Assembly: GCA_016795105.1 (NCBI GenBank)
Contig: JAEUIH010000009.1
Span: 1-64,000 of the forward strand
Source of the DNA: Planctomyces sp.
GTDB taxonomy: Bacteria > Planctomycetota > Planctomycetia > Planctomycetales > Planctomycetaceae
DNA: 64,000 nt
Reading direction: 5' to 3'
Every line of letters begins with the position of its first letter. Within the stretch, counting starts at the first letter, position 1. The notes beneath the pieces were generated by a model, which was not told the DNA's origin, searched no databases, and saw only the letters and a list, made by a program, of their open reading frames with translations. The position numbers and the translations under genes were made by a program. Positions 8,699 to 18,000 of the stretch are shown here, piece after piece.

Positions 8699-11600
8699 AT
8701 GACGCGTTTCCACGAGTTCGACAAGTCAATTTCCCTCGCAATGCACTCCGATCAGTTCATTCTGCGACGGTCATTGCGCGGACTGCGGGATGCTGAGAAA
8801 TCAGGAAAGCCTTTTGATCGGGCGCTCGAAAAATTTACTCGGCTTCTGACCAAATCGTGTGAACAGCGGGAATCTCGTGTAAAGCTGATCCCACCGCTCA
8901 CCTGGGATGAACAACTGCCGGTGTGCGAGCGACGGGCGGAGATCGCTGACGCAATACGCGACAATCAGGTCGTGATTGTCTGTGGTGAAACCGGGTCCGG
9001 AAAATCGACTCAGCTTCCCAAAATCGCCCTGGAACTTGGGCGGGGCGTGGGAGGAATTATCGGCCATACCCAGCCTCGTCGAATTGCTGCTCGCTCAATC
9101 GCCGCGAGACTTGCGGAGGAACTCCGATGCCCGCTCGGCCAGCAGGTGGGATATCGCATCCGTTTTCAGGACGCGACAGGTCCAAATACCCTGATCCGTC
9201 TGATGACCGACGGGATCATGCTGGCAGAAACTCAGGCCGACCGATTTCTCGACCAATACGATACAATCATTGTGGACGAGGCACATGAACGCAGCCTCAA
9301 TATTGACTTCCTGCTCGGTTATCTGAAGCGTCTCCTCCCAAAGCGTCCGGATTTGCGAGTCATCATTACCTCGGCCACCATTGATGCCGAACGGTTCTCG
9401 GACCACTTTTCCAGTCATGGTCGCCCTGCGCCTGTGATGATGGTGTCCGGAAGAACGTATCCGGTCGAGATTCGTTGGCGACCTTTGGATTCGTCTGACT
9501 CAAACACCGAGTCTCGATCGCGCAATCAACCAAATGACTCTGCACCTGAACCTCGCGACTGGCTGGACGGAGTTTCCGACGCTGTTGACGAGCTCACCGA
9601 AATCGACAGTGGTCATATTCTGGTGTTCCTTCCGACCGAACGTGACATCCGCGAAGCAGAACGCCGACTGAGTGGTCGCCGCTATCCGGGGGATTCTCCC
9701 AAACACGCCACGGAGATTGTCCCCCTGTATGGAAAGCTGTCGTCGGGTGATCAGGACAAGGTGTTTCGGGCGTGTTCGCACCGCAGGATTGTTCTGGCAA
9801 CCAACGTCGCGGAATCTTCTCTGACCGTTCCCGGAATTCGATATGTCGTTGACACCGGGACAGCGAGAATCAGTCGCTATTCTGCTCGATCAAGAATGCA
9901 GCGACTGCCGATCGAGCCAATTTCCAGAGCATCGGCAAACCAGCGGGCCGGGCGATGTGGTCGAGTCGCGCCGGGAGTCTGTATCCGTTTATATAGTGCA
10001 GACGATTTTGCTCAGAGGGAAGATTTCACCGCTCCTGAAATCCAGCGTACAAATCTGGCTCAGGTGATTCTGCGAACTGTGTCTCTTCAGCTGGGTGATA
10101 TTCAGGAGTTCCCATTTCTCGATCCTCCGAAACCCACCACAGTTCGCGAGGGATATCGTACGCTGGAAGAGCTGGGCGCTCTGGATGCTGACGGACGACT
10201 GACTCAAATCGGGAAGCAGATGTCCAGACTGCCGGTCGATCCACGGATCAGTCGTATGATTCTGGCCGCGATTGATGAACATGCGGTGCCCGAGGTTCTG
10301 GCGATTGCTTCTGCTCTTGAGATTCAGGACCCTCGGGAACGGCCGATCGAAAAACAGCAGGCGGCTGACGAAGCTCATGCCCAGTTCAAGCATCGTGATT
10401 CGGACTTTATGACGCTGCTCAACCTCTGGGATACCTGGCACGAACGCAGTCACAAACTCTCCGGGGGACAGCTGAGAAAATGGTGTCAGCAGAATTTTCT
10501 CTCGTGGCTCAGGATGCGGGAGTGGGTTGACGTGCACCGCCAGCTGCGTGAGTTGTTGTCGGAGAGCGACGACGATCTGATGCGTAAAGCCGGTTCGCTG
10601 CACCCCGTCAACGATCGCAAAAATGACTTTGCAGCGATACACAGAGCATTGATGACCGGGCTGCTTGCAAATATCGCATTTCAGAACGTTGAAGGTGACT
10701 ACACCGGTGCTGGCGGCAATCGTCTGACTCTATGGCCGGGATCCGCTCTTCATCCGAAGGGCCCCAAATGGCTGGTTGCCGCTGAACTGGTGGAGACCAG
10801 TCGTCGTTATGCGAGGACTGTGGCGAGAATCCAGCCGGAGTGGATCGAGCCACTTGCATCACATCTGATCTCCCGGGACTACTTCGAACCTCATTGGGAT
10901 CCGGAAGCCGGTAACGTGATGGTCTTCGAGAAGGTCTCTCTCTGGGGCATGCCGATTGTACCAAGGCGCAAGATTACTCTCGCACGAGTCAATCCAGCGA
11001 AGTCACGGGAGATGCTGATCCAGCATGGACTCGTCGAATTCGGTTTGCTGCATGGTGCAACCGACGATGAAGACTCATCAGACTATGATGAAGAGGAAGC
11101 GTTTCTTCGCCGCGGGCAAAAGGCTCGAGTTCGCCCTGGCCAGGCTGCGCCGAAATCAGGTTCGGGGACTGGAGGGGGCAATTCGGGATCGAAAGGTCGG
11201 AGGCCGGGCGGAAAGGGCTGGGGAAGTGACTTTCCGTTCCTGCGACACAATCACGAGATCCTCCAGCAGTTGCGTGAAGTGCAGGCGAAGACAAGGCATC
11301 ATCATTTGCTTCCGGAAGATGATGTGCAGTTTGAATTCTATGCGTCACAGATTCCGGAAGAATGTGTTGATCGTGATCGGCTTCGTCGCTGGTACCATCG
11401 CATCAGCACCCGCGACAACAAGCTTCTGCAGTTTGACCTCAATCAATTCTCTGATGAAGCACAGCGAACTGAACATGCTCGACTCTTTCCGGAGTCCGCT
11501 CAATTCGGAATGATGCATCTTCCGCTCGCATATCAGCTTGATCCTGGCAGCGAGGCGGATGGTGTGACCGTGACCGTTCCGCAGGAGGGAGTTGGCCAGC

Positions 11601-12907
11601 TGAGTGAATCGCGACTTGAGTGGCTGGTGCCGGGACTGCTGGAGCAAAAAGTCCTCGCACTGATTCGCTCACTGCCAAAAACGTTGCGGACTCACTTTGT
11701 ACCGGCACCAGAGACGGCCACGAAAGTGACAGCTGAACTGGATTTTGGTCGAGGAGACCTGTTGACCAGTCTTGCGGCTCGATTGTCGATCTTCAGTGGT
11801 CAGAAAATTGACCCGAGGGAATTTGATGTTTCCAGTCTTCCGGATCATCTGAGATTCAATATTCGAATCGTGGACGATGATCGCAAAACAGTTCTTGAGG
11901 GACGGAGTCTGAAGGACGTCCGGAATCAGCTGCTCGCTCAGGCTCAGGCACTGCTGCAGGCTGGTTCTTCAGCTGTGGGGTCTTCTCAGCCGGGCTCACG
12001 TACGGCCGCGACGCCTGCAATTGCTCCGGAAGAACAACAGTGGCAGCGGAAAGGATTCATGGCATGGGATTTCTTTGATGTTCCGGAGTCCATTGATATT
12101 CGCCGCGCCGGACTGGTGTTGAAATCATTTCCTTCGGTCCACGATGATGTGACTTCGGTCTCACTCATGCTGTGCCAGGACCCTCGCGAGGCGACTCGGG
12201 AACTGCGAACCGGCCTCAGGCGATTGATCTACCTGATGGAAAAGAAGCGGTTGTCATCTCAGGTTGAACACCTGCCGCAGGTCAGTCAGCTTCGGTTGTT
12301 GTCTTCATCGATCCGAGGTCTGGAGTTCGTTCATCATCTGGCGTTGCTGATGGCGGATCGTGCGTATCTGGGTGATCAGCCTCTGCCCAGAACTCGAGCG
12401 GCATTCGATCAGACCCTGAAGTTTGGGCGTAACCGAGTTGGCCTGGTGGCACAGGAATTTGTTCAGCTCATGCCTCGACTGCTGGAACAATATCATGAGA
12501 TTCGGCGAGCGCTGGAGAAGGCGAAAGGTCCAGGCTGGGAATTCCTGCTCGAGGATATGAAGCTGCAGCTTGGTGGCCTTGTGCATTCCACCTTTCTGAT
12601 TGATACACCATGGCCATGGCTGATTCAGTTTCCTCGTTACTTTCAGGCGATCGGAGTCAGGCTTCAAAGGTTGACATCCGGAGGACTGAAGACTGAAACC
12701 AGCCTTGCCCGTGACTTTCAGCCGTATCTTGCTCGGTACGAACAGCGTTTGAAGGACCATCAGAAGACAGGCCGCAGGGATCCGATGCTGGAACACTTCC
12801 GCTGGATGCTGGAAGAGTTTCGCGTCTCGTTGTTTGCTCAAAAACTCGGAACCGCCATCTCAGTGTCACCCACCAAACTGGATGAACACTGGAACAAAAT
12901 CGAATAG
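8699..12907 (+). CDS. hrpA: ATP-dependent RNA helicase HrpA (DEAH-box)
   Basis: DEAH-box RNA helicase of 1402 residues, slightly longer than Escherichia coli HrpA. Walker A GETGSGKS lies at 96-103 and DEAH at 193-196. Further helicase motifs (SAT in IITSATID, QRAGRCGR) follow, then the helicase-associated and OB-fold regions and a long C-terminal HrpA-specific (DUF3418-like) domain. A Gly/Lys/Arg-rich low-complexity linker occurs near residues 810-845 and may be an extra RNA-binding insert. The start is uncertain because no convincing ribosome binding site precedes 8699; the ATG at 8741 is an alternative. A dispersed hairpin repeat begins 2 nt after the stop codon. Confidence 0.92.
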   Translation: MTRFHEFDKSISLAMHSDQFILRRSLRGLRDAEKSGKPFDRALEKFTRLLTKSCEQRESRVKLIPPLTWDEQLPVCERRAEIADAIRDNQVVIVCGETGSGKSTQLPKIALELGRGVGGIIGHTQPRRIAARSIAARLAEELRCPLGQQVGYRIRFQDATGPNTLIRLMTDGIMLAETQADRFLDQYDTIIVDEAHERSLNIDFLLGYLKRLLPKRPDLRVIITSATIDAERFSDHFSSHGRPAPVMMVSGRTYPVEIRWRPLDSSDSNTESRSRNQPNDSAPEPRDWLDGVSDAVDELTEIDSGHILVFLPTERDIREAERRLSGRRYPGDSPKHATEIVPLYGKLSSGDQDKVFRACSHRRIVLATNVAESSLTVPGIRYVVDTGTARISRYSARSRMQRLPIEPISRASANQRAGRCGRVAPGVCIRLYSADDFAQREDFTAPEIQRTNLAQVILRTVSLQLGDIQEFPFLDPPKPTTVREGYRTLEELGALDADGRLTQIGKQMSRLPVDPRISRMILAAIDEHAVPEVLAIASALEIQDPRERPIEKQQAADEAHAQFKHRDSDFMTLLNLWDTWHERSHKLSGGQLRKWCQQNFLSWLRMREWVDVHRQLRELLSESDDDLMRKAGSLHPVNDRKNDFAAIHRALMTGLLANIAFQNVEGDYTGAGGNRLTLWPGSALHPKGPKWLVAAELVETSRRYARTVARIQPEWIEPLASHLISRDYFEPHWDPEAGNVMVFEKVSLWGMPIVPRRKITLARVNPAKSREMLIQHGLVEFGLLHGATDDEDSSDYDEEEAFLRRGQKARVRPGQAAPKSGSGTGGGNSGSKGRRPGGKGWGSDFPFLRHNHEILQQLREVQAKTRHHHLLPEDDVQFEFYASQIPEECVDRDRLRRWYHRISTRDNKLLQFDLNQFSDEAQRTEHARLFPESAQFGMMHLPLAYQLDPGSEADGVTVTVPQEGVGQLSESRLEWLVPGLLEQKVLALIRSLPKTLRTHFVPAPETATKVTAELDFGRGDLLTSLAARLSIFSGQKIDPREFDVSSLPDHLRFNIRIVDDDRKTVLEGRSLKDVRNQLLAQAQALLQAGSSAVGSSQPGSRTAATPAIAPEEQQWQRKGFMAWDFFDVPESIDIRRAGLVLKSFPSVHDDVTSVSLMLCQDPREATRELRTGLRRLIYLMEKKRLSSQVEHLPQVSQLRLLSSSIRGLEFVHHLALLMADRAYLGDQPLPRTRAAFDQTLKFGRNRVGLVAQEFVQLMPRLLEQYHEIRRALEKAKGPGWEFLLEDMKLQLGGLVHSTFLIDTPWPWLIQFPRYFQAIGVRLQRLTSGGLKTETSLARDFQPYLARYEQRLKDHQKTGRRDPMLEHFRWMLEEFRVSLFAQKLGTAISVSPTKLDEHWNKIE

Positions 12908-12908
12908 A

Positions 12909-12935
12909 GTAGCTTGGGCATTCCTGCCCGAGCCG
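12909..12935 (+). repeat. REP-like hairpin element, copy 1 (GTAGCTT subtype)
   Basis: It can fold into an 8-bp stem with one G-T wobble: CTTGGGCA, loop TTCC, TGCCCGAG. It begins 2 nt after the hrpA stop codon. The same core GGGCATTCCTGCCC recurs at 50592-50773 (four copies) and 61602-61625. Here the outer pairs are CT/AG, whereas the other subtype has GA/TC. Confidence 0.85.
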
Positions 12936-13185
12936 CAGAGACTTTAAACGGTGAGTTGCGTGAGGTCATTGATTCCGGCGTTTTGCGCAGCGAGGACTGC
13001 AGTTTTTTGATTCCGACTTCATACAGTGTGTAGCCAGCGTGATTGGAAACCACGAAATCCCCGTCAATTCAACTGGCTGCCACTAAATCCCGTGAAGAAC
13101 CCGAATGCTGCTTGAACAATTTCCAAGGGCTTTTGAAGACATCAGACCAACATGCTGACGTATTGACAGTAAGCTGAACTCAATA

Positions 13186-13278
13186 GCCCCAACCGACCCC
13201 GCGTCGGTTGAGCCAAGGTCTGGCAACTAGAAACACGACCGCAGCACTCAACAGGCCCCACTTCGCCTTCACGCCGAT
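13186..13278 (+). repeat. structured repeat, plus-strand copy A
   Basis: It begins with a perfect 8-bp hairpin (CAACCGAC, loop CCCGC, GTCGGTTG), followed by a 20-nt tail ending TGGCAACTAG, then a degenerate second hairpin of the form TTCGCC-TTCAC-GCCGAT about 71 bp after the first. It closely matches the copy at 13348-13439. The tail matches 16 of 20 positions in the minus-strand repeats at 13481-13741. Confidence 0.8.
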
Positions 13279-13347
13279 CAACCGCATTGATCAACACAGA
13301 TCAACAACCGACACAGTTCAGACTTTGGCAAAAAAACAAGCACACAG

Positions 13348-13439
13348 GCCCCAACCGACCCCGCGTCGGTTGAGCCAGGGTCTGGTAACTAGAAACACAA
13401 TCGCTACGCACAACAGGCCCCCTTCGGCTTCACGCCGAT
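13348..13439 (+). repeat. structured repeat, plus-strand copy B
   Basis: Second copy of the element at 13186-13278, offset by 162 bp. It has the same perfect CAACCGAC/GTCGGTTG hairpin with loop CCCGC and the tail TGGTAACTAG. A second hairpin unit follows about 71 bp later (TTCGGC-TTCAC-GCCGAT), and that unit resembles the minus-strand family more closely than the first. Confidence 0.8.
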
Positions 13440-13480
13440 GGAGCCCAGGTTTCACGACGTTCGGGCATCCAAAACAGCGG

Positions 13481-13741
13481 CTCGCTAGTTGCCAAACCGG
13501 CGCTCCACCGGCGTAGAGCCGGGTGGGGGCGACGGGCGACGTGTTGCGGCTCGCTAGTTGCCAAACCGGCGCTCCACCGGCGTGAAGCCGGGTGGGGGCG
13601 ATGGGTGATGTGTTGCGGCTCGCTAGTTGTCAAACCGGCGCTCCACCGGCGTAGAGCCGGGTGGGGGCGATGGGCGGCGTGTTGCGGCTCGCTAGTTGTC
13701 AAACCCGCGCTCCACCGGCGTAGAGCCGGGTGGGGGCGGTT
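13481..13741 (-). repeat. 69-bp tandem repeat array, four units, minus orientation
   Basis: Units begin at 13481, 13550, 13619 and 13688, an exact 69-bp period; the fourth decays near 13741. Read on the minus strand, each unit folds as CCACC(C)GGC, loop TCTAC or TTCAC, GCCGGTGG, then a 20-nt tail ending TGGCAACTAG. Compared with the plus-strand copies, two stem positions differ on both sides so that pairing is kept (A-T to C-G and A-T to G-C). The array faces the plus-strand copies head to head. Confidence 0.88.
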
Positions 13742-13887
13742 GGTAGCGGGCGACGATCTTCCGGGAGTTTGTTTCAGGAAATCAAATGCTGATCCCCAGA
13801 CGCGTTCCTCATTCTTCTGACATACTCAATCTGATGGCATCCCTGAATCTGCTGGACAACAAACGCTTACCGGCAGCTCTGTCGTGT

Positions 13888-14112
13888 TCAGTAATAACAG
13901 TGCTCGTGGTTGTAATCGATAGCGAAAGGCACAGGATTGATGATGCCCCTGCTTGTGTCACTCGTGACAGAACGGCAGCCTGAAGAGCCGAAGCAAGCGG
14001 AACCGATTACGAGCACGAGCATCGCTGCGCTGACCACGAGCACGATGGGACGGAATGATCCTTCAGCCAAAACCGTCGCGGTAGTTTCATGCCCGCTTTC
14101 AGGCACTCCCAC
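13888..14112 (-). CDS. possible small membrane or lipoprotein, unknown
   Basis: Weakly supported 74-residue frame with a GTG start. It has one hydrophobic segment (about residues 22-40) that ends in Cys-containing sequence (IGSAC, SSGC), compatible with a membrane anchor or lipoprotein signal; the rest is polar. A G-rich stretch lies too close to the GTG to be a good ribosome binding site. It stands alone in a repeat-rich region and no family is recognised. It could be chance. Confidence 0.28.
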   Translation of the reverse strand: MGVPESGHETTATVLAEGSFRPIVLVVSAAMLVLVIGSACFGSSGCRSVTSDTSRGIINPVPFAIDYNHEHCYY

Positions 14113-14123
14113 ATCCCCCTGTG

Positions 14124-14155
14124 ATTCTTTCGTGTGGTTTGTGTCTTTCGTGGTT
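14124..14155 (-). repeat. short ACGAAA-type dispersed repeat motif
   Basis: On the minus strand the sequence reads AACCACGAAAGACACAAACC followed by ACACGAAAGA, an imperfect internal duplication of a (C)ACGAAA unit. I recall similar motifs as dispersed intergenic repeats in several bacterial genomes, but only this one copy was found here, so the identification is tentative. Confidence 0.35.
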
Positions 14156-14425
14156 AAATTGCCAGCCCTGACTGCGATTGGAGTTCAAGTGCAGAACCAC
14201 TGAGTCTTTGTTCGATGGCATCCAGCGTGCATATGTGATGCCAGGGTTCGACATCACGGCGGAGGGGGACAGTATTTTGGTTTTTTGTGTCACCAAAATC
14301 CAGGTGAACAGCGAGATTTTCAATCAGTGGGATGCAGCCATAGAATTCGCGAAGAACCCAAAATCGAAAGATATTCTGACAGAATATGTTTCCGGCTGTG
14401 TTAGACCCCGCAGGAGACGAATTTC

Positions 14426-15031
14426 TTGAGCGAATTTCCGGAAACACGTGACAGCCTGCTGGTTCAGGTTCGGGATCCCGCCAACCGGGACGCGTGGGAG
14501 CGGTTCGCACAGATTTATCGACCTGTCATCTTTCGTATTGCCATGGCTCGCGGCCTACAGCATGCCGATGCACAGGATTTGTCGCAACAGGTGCTGATGG
14601 CGGTAGCGGGGGCGATTGGTGCCTGGGAAAAACGTGACGAATCAACTCGGTTCCGGCATTGGCTGAGTCGCGTCACAAAGAACGCAATACTCAACGCGTT
14701 GATGCGCCGTCCCAGGGACAGAGCCTCCGGTGGGTCGTCTGCTGATGAACTATTGCGGGATGTTGTCGATCGTGAAGGAGTGACTTCTGTATTGATCGAG
14801 GACGAGTATCGTCGGGAGCTTTATCTGCGAGCGGCTGAAATTGTGAAACGGGAATTCCGCTCGGACTCGTGGCAGGCATTCGAAATGACGGTCGCAGGAA
14901 ATGTGGGGATCGAGGAAGTGGCAGCAGCATTCGGCAAGAGCATCGGAGCGATCTACACAGCTCGCAGCCGAATCATGTTTCGACTTCGGGAAGTCATTTC
15001 TCAAATTGGCGAGGGGGAGCAAGACTCATGA
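14426..15031 (+). CDS. ECF-type RNA polymerase sigma factor
   Basis: Sigma-70 family factor of the extracytoplasmic-function type, 201 residues. Region 2 is recognisable (YRPVIFRIAMARGLQHADAQDLSQQVL) and region 4 follows near residues 150-195 with a helix-turn-helix (VEEVAAAF-like, here IEEVAAAFGKSIGAIYTARSR). The start is a TTG at 14426, supported by AGGAG nine nt upstream. Its TGA overlaps the ATG of the following kinase gene by 4 bp, so the two are translationally coupled. Pairing an ECF factor with a Ser/Thr kinase is a known planctomycete arrangement, which suggests that the kinase controls this factor. Confidence 0.88.
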   Translation: MSEFPETRDSLLVQVRDPANRDAWERFAQIYRPVIFRIAMARGLQHADAQDLSQQVLMAVAGAIGAWEKRDESTRFRHWLSRVTKNAILNALMRRPRDRASGGSSADELLRDVVDREGVTSVLIEDEYRRELYLRAAEIVKREFRSDSWQAFEMTVAGNVGIEEVAAAFGKSIGAIYTARSRIMFRLREVISQIGEGEQDS

Positions 15032-18000
15032 CATTGACTCATCAAAACTGCACTACCCCGGACCAGCTTCTTGCGTTATTGCGAGGCGGGCTGAGTTCAG
15101 ATGACGAGACTCAGCTGCAGATGCATCTGGACGAATGTACGTTCTGTCGAGAGCGACTCGAAACGGCTGCGGCAGACGTGACATCATGGAATGAAGCGGG
15201 GCGGTTCTTAAGGCGGGAAGCTGTACATGAAGTGATCGAGGATTCCGGTTGTGACCGTGAAGAAGTAACTCAATGGTCAGCGAGAATCCGACAGGTTCTT
15301 GACTCACTTGCGCCAACAGACGACCCGGAGTCGCTGGGACGCATTGGCGGTTATGAAGTGACCGGCGTCGTAGGTGCGGGTGGAATGGGGGTTGTGCTCA
15401 AGGCTCACGATCGTTCGCTGGACCGCATCGTTGCGATTAAGGTCATGGCGATTCATCTTGCCAGCAGCGGTTCAGCTCGCAGGCGATTTGCGCGAGAAGC
15501 CAAGGCTGCGGCGGCCGTTCTTCACCCCAATGTGATTGCAATTCACAGTGTCGCCAGCACAGATGATTGTCCGTATTTAGTGATGCCTTATGTACGCGGA
15601 GCGTCGCTGCAGAAACGAATTAACTCACAGGGGCCACTGCCGCTCAAAGACACGTTGCGGATCGGTTCGCAGATCGCTGCGGGACTTGCCGCTGCACACG
15701 GGCAGGGGCTGGTTCACCGAGACATCAAACCGGCGAACATCCTGCTTGAAGAAGGTGTCGAACGAGTCACCATTACTGATTTCGGCCTGGCACGAGCCGT
15801 CGATGACGCATCAATGACGTGCAGTGGAGTCATCGCCGGAACGCCGCAATACATGTCCCCCGAACAGATCCGTGGCGAGTCGATTGATGCACGAAGCGAT
15901 TTGTTTTCACTTGGCAGCGTTTTGTATGCCATGTGTACTGGTCGTTCGCCGTTTCGCGCAGAAACTACGTATGGAGTTCTTCATCGCATCGCCAACGACA
16001 GTCCGACTCCAGTCTGTGAAGTGAACTCAGATGTTCCGATCTGGCTTGGTCGGGTCATTGAACGATTAATGGCCCGGCGACCTGCAGATCGTTTCGAATC
16101 TGCCACTCAGGTGGCTGAATTGCTCGAAGGCTGTCTGGCTCATGTGCAGCAACCCACTGCGATATCACTTCCGGCCTCGGTGGTTGCGCTGGAAAACAGT
16201 CAAAGAAGTGGATCAGGCATTCCGCCTGTCGGGTTGATGACTCGATTGTGGAAGACTGTGACAGAGTACTTTGACAGGCCGGAAGCCAAATCCTCGACAA
16301 ACATGGACAAGCGTCCGCAATCGAACGGGATTCGTCGGCCACCGATTGCCAGGCTTATGGCCGCTTCGGCGTTTGCGTTCGTTCTGATCCTTGCCGGTGT
16401 CGTGGTTGTGCTGGAGCTGAACAAAGGAACGCTGACGATCGAGTCAGAACTGGAAAACGTTCCCATCCGGATCATTCAGGGCGACAAAGTTGTAGATCGA
16501 CTGACGGTGACCAGGTCCGGCAATTCAGTTCGTGTCGCTGCAGGGACCTACGTCGTGGAACTGGATACAGAACTGGATGGCATGACGATTGAGAATGATC
16601 AGGTCCTGTTGAAGCGTGGTTCGACTGAACTCGTCAGGATTCGACATTCAACAACAGAGGGCAACTCAACTGTCGCGGCAGCCCGTAACCGCTTTGAAAC
16701 GCCGGAAGCGCTCATGAAGTACGCTGCGGACTGTCAAAACAGCGACGACACTGCTGGCTTTATGGCGTGCTGGACTGACGAGCCAGTAAGGCAGTTTGCA
16801 ACCTCATACCTCGTGATGTCAGTTATGATGCTGCAGGAATTTGAGAACGATCCTTCGTCATTCAATGCGCCTGGATATGACGAGCAAAGGGCAGAATTGG
16901 GGAGAATACTCTCCGAAGAAATTAAAGACAAAGACGCGGCGATCAGTGTTTCGGCTTTGACACTTGCGCATAAAGAAATTGCTGACAAAGCCATGAATGA
17001 TCTGGAGAAAACGGCGAAGGCAACCGTAGAAAGTCCACTGGTTCAAATGCTCGCGACTCTGACCGTAGACCACCTGAAAGATCCCCGTCGCTTTGTTGCA
17101 AGAATCAACGCGCTGCATGACAAATTTCAGGAGCCGGATGAAGAGCAGGACCAGCATGTCTTCAATTACACGGTTGAACAGGATGGAGACAAGGGAGTTG
17201 CCACCGATACGACGAGGGGAAACAAATTCGGATTGATCAAAACCGAAACTGGCTGGCGAATCAACGACCTGTGGTATGGACTAAAGTCCCAGGAAGCCCC
17301 CGCTGAAACGGCCGAGTCTACTGAACAACGACCTGAGTTACTGCAGGGAGTTTGGGAATATACTTCGGTTGAGTCAGACGGTGTGATCACGGAGTACACG
17401 ACGTTGAAGTCTCAGACGTCATCTTTCCAGCTGACAATTCAGGGTGACCGATGGATGGTGAATGCCGGAATTGGCAGTGGGGGCCATCGTGTAAAGATCG
17501 AAGGGAATCAGCTCACGTTCTACGGGATGACATCCCCCAACGGCATGACATCATCGTTACCGGGCCTGAACAACAACACTGAAGTGCCAACGATCGGCTA
17601 TGGACTCTTCAGGCTCGAAGGCGACTCTCTGGTTTACCTCATGACACCAACTCACGTCATGACACCAGGGATGCCGGGCGACGACGCCACCGGGCAGAGT
17701 GAAATGCCAATCAGGATGCCCGAGACGTTTGAAACGAGGGGAACGCAGAACAATGTCTTTCGTTTACGGAGAGTGAGAGCGAACGAAGCACAGGGAGATG
17801 GGCTCAATTCGGCAAATCGAGTTCCGCCCCCAACGTCTTCTCCCGAATTTCCGCCCGTCAGAATCGTGGTTCATGACGAAGAAGGCAGACCGCTGGAAGG
17901 TGTGCAGGTAAGTTTATTCCAGGTGCCAACGAAAGAAGACGGGAAGATTGTTGAGATCGGCGAGACGTCTGATGCTCAGGGCCTTGCAGTCAATCGCAGG

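Larger units (their letters stand above)
12936..14425. other. gene-poor repeat-rich region
   Basis: About 1.5 kb holds only one weak small reading frame (13888-14112, minus). 12936-13185 shows nothing recognisable. 13186-13741 is filled by structured repeats listed separately. 13742-13887 shows nothing. 14113-14425 contains a short dispersed-repeat-like motif and the sigma-factor leader. Open frames across the repeats exist only because the 69-bp unit is a multiple of three. Confidence 0.7.

Noticed and set aside
13430-13702. Repetitive open frame on the minus strand across the 69-bp array
   Set aside because: The period is a multiple of three, so an open frame arises automatically. The hairpin structure and covariation explain the sequence better.
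13186-13741. Possible CRISPR array or integron attC sites
   Set aside because: Segments between hairpins are themselves repeated, so there are no unique spacers. The attC core motifs GTTRRRY/RYYYAAC are not properly paired and no integrase or cas gene is near.
14178-14429. 83-residue plus-strand frame (TTG start) just before the sigma gene
   Set aside because: No ribosome binding site, no recognisable family, and it runs into the sigma-factor start; it is more likely leader sequence.
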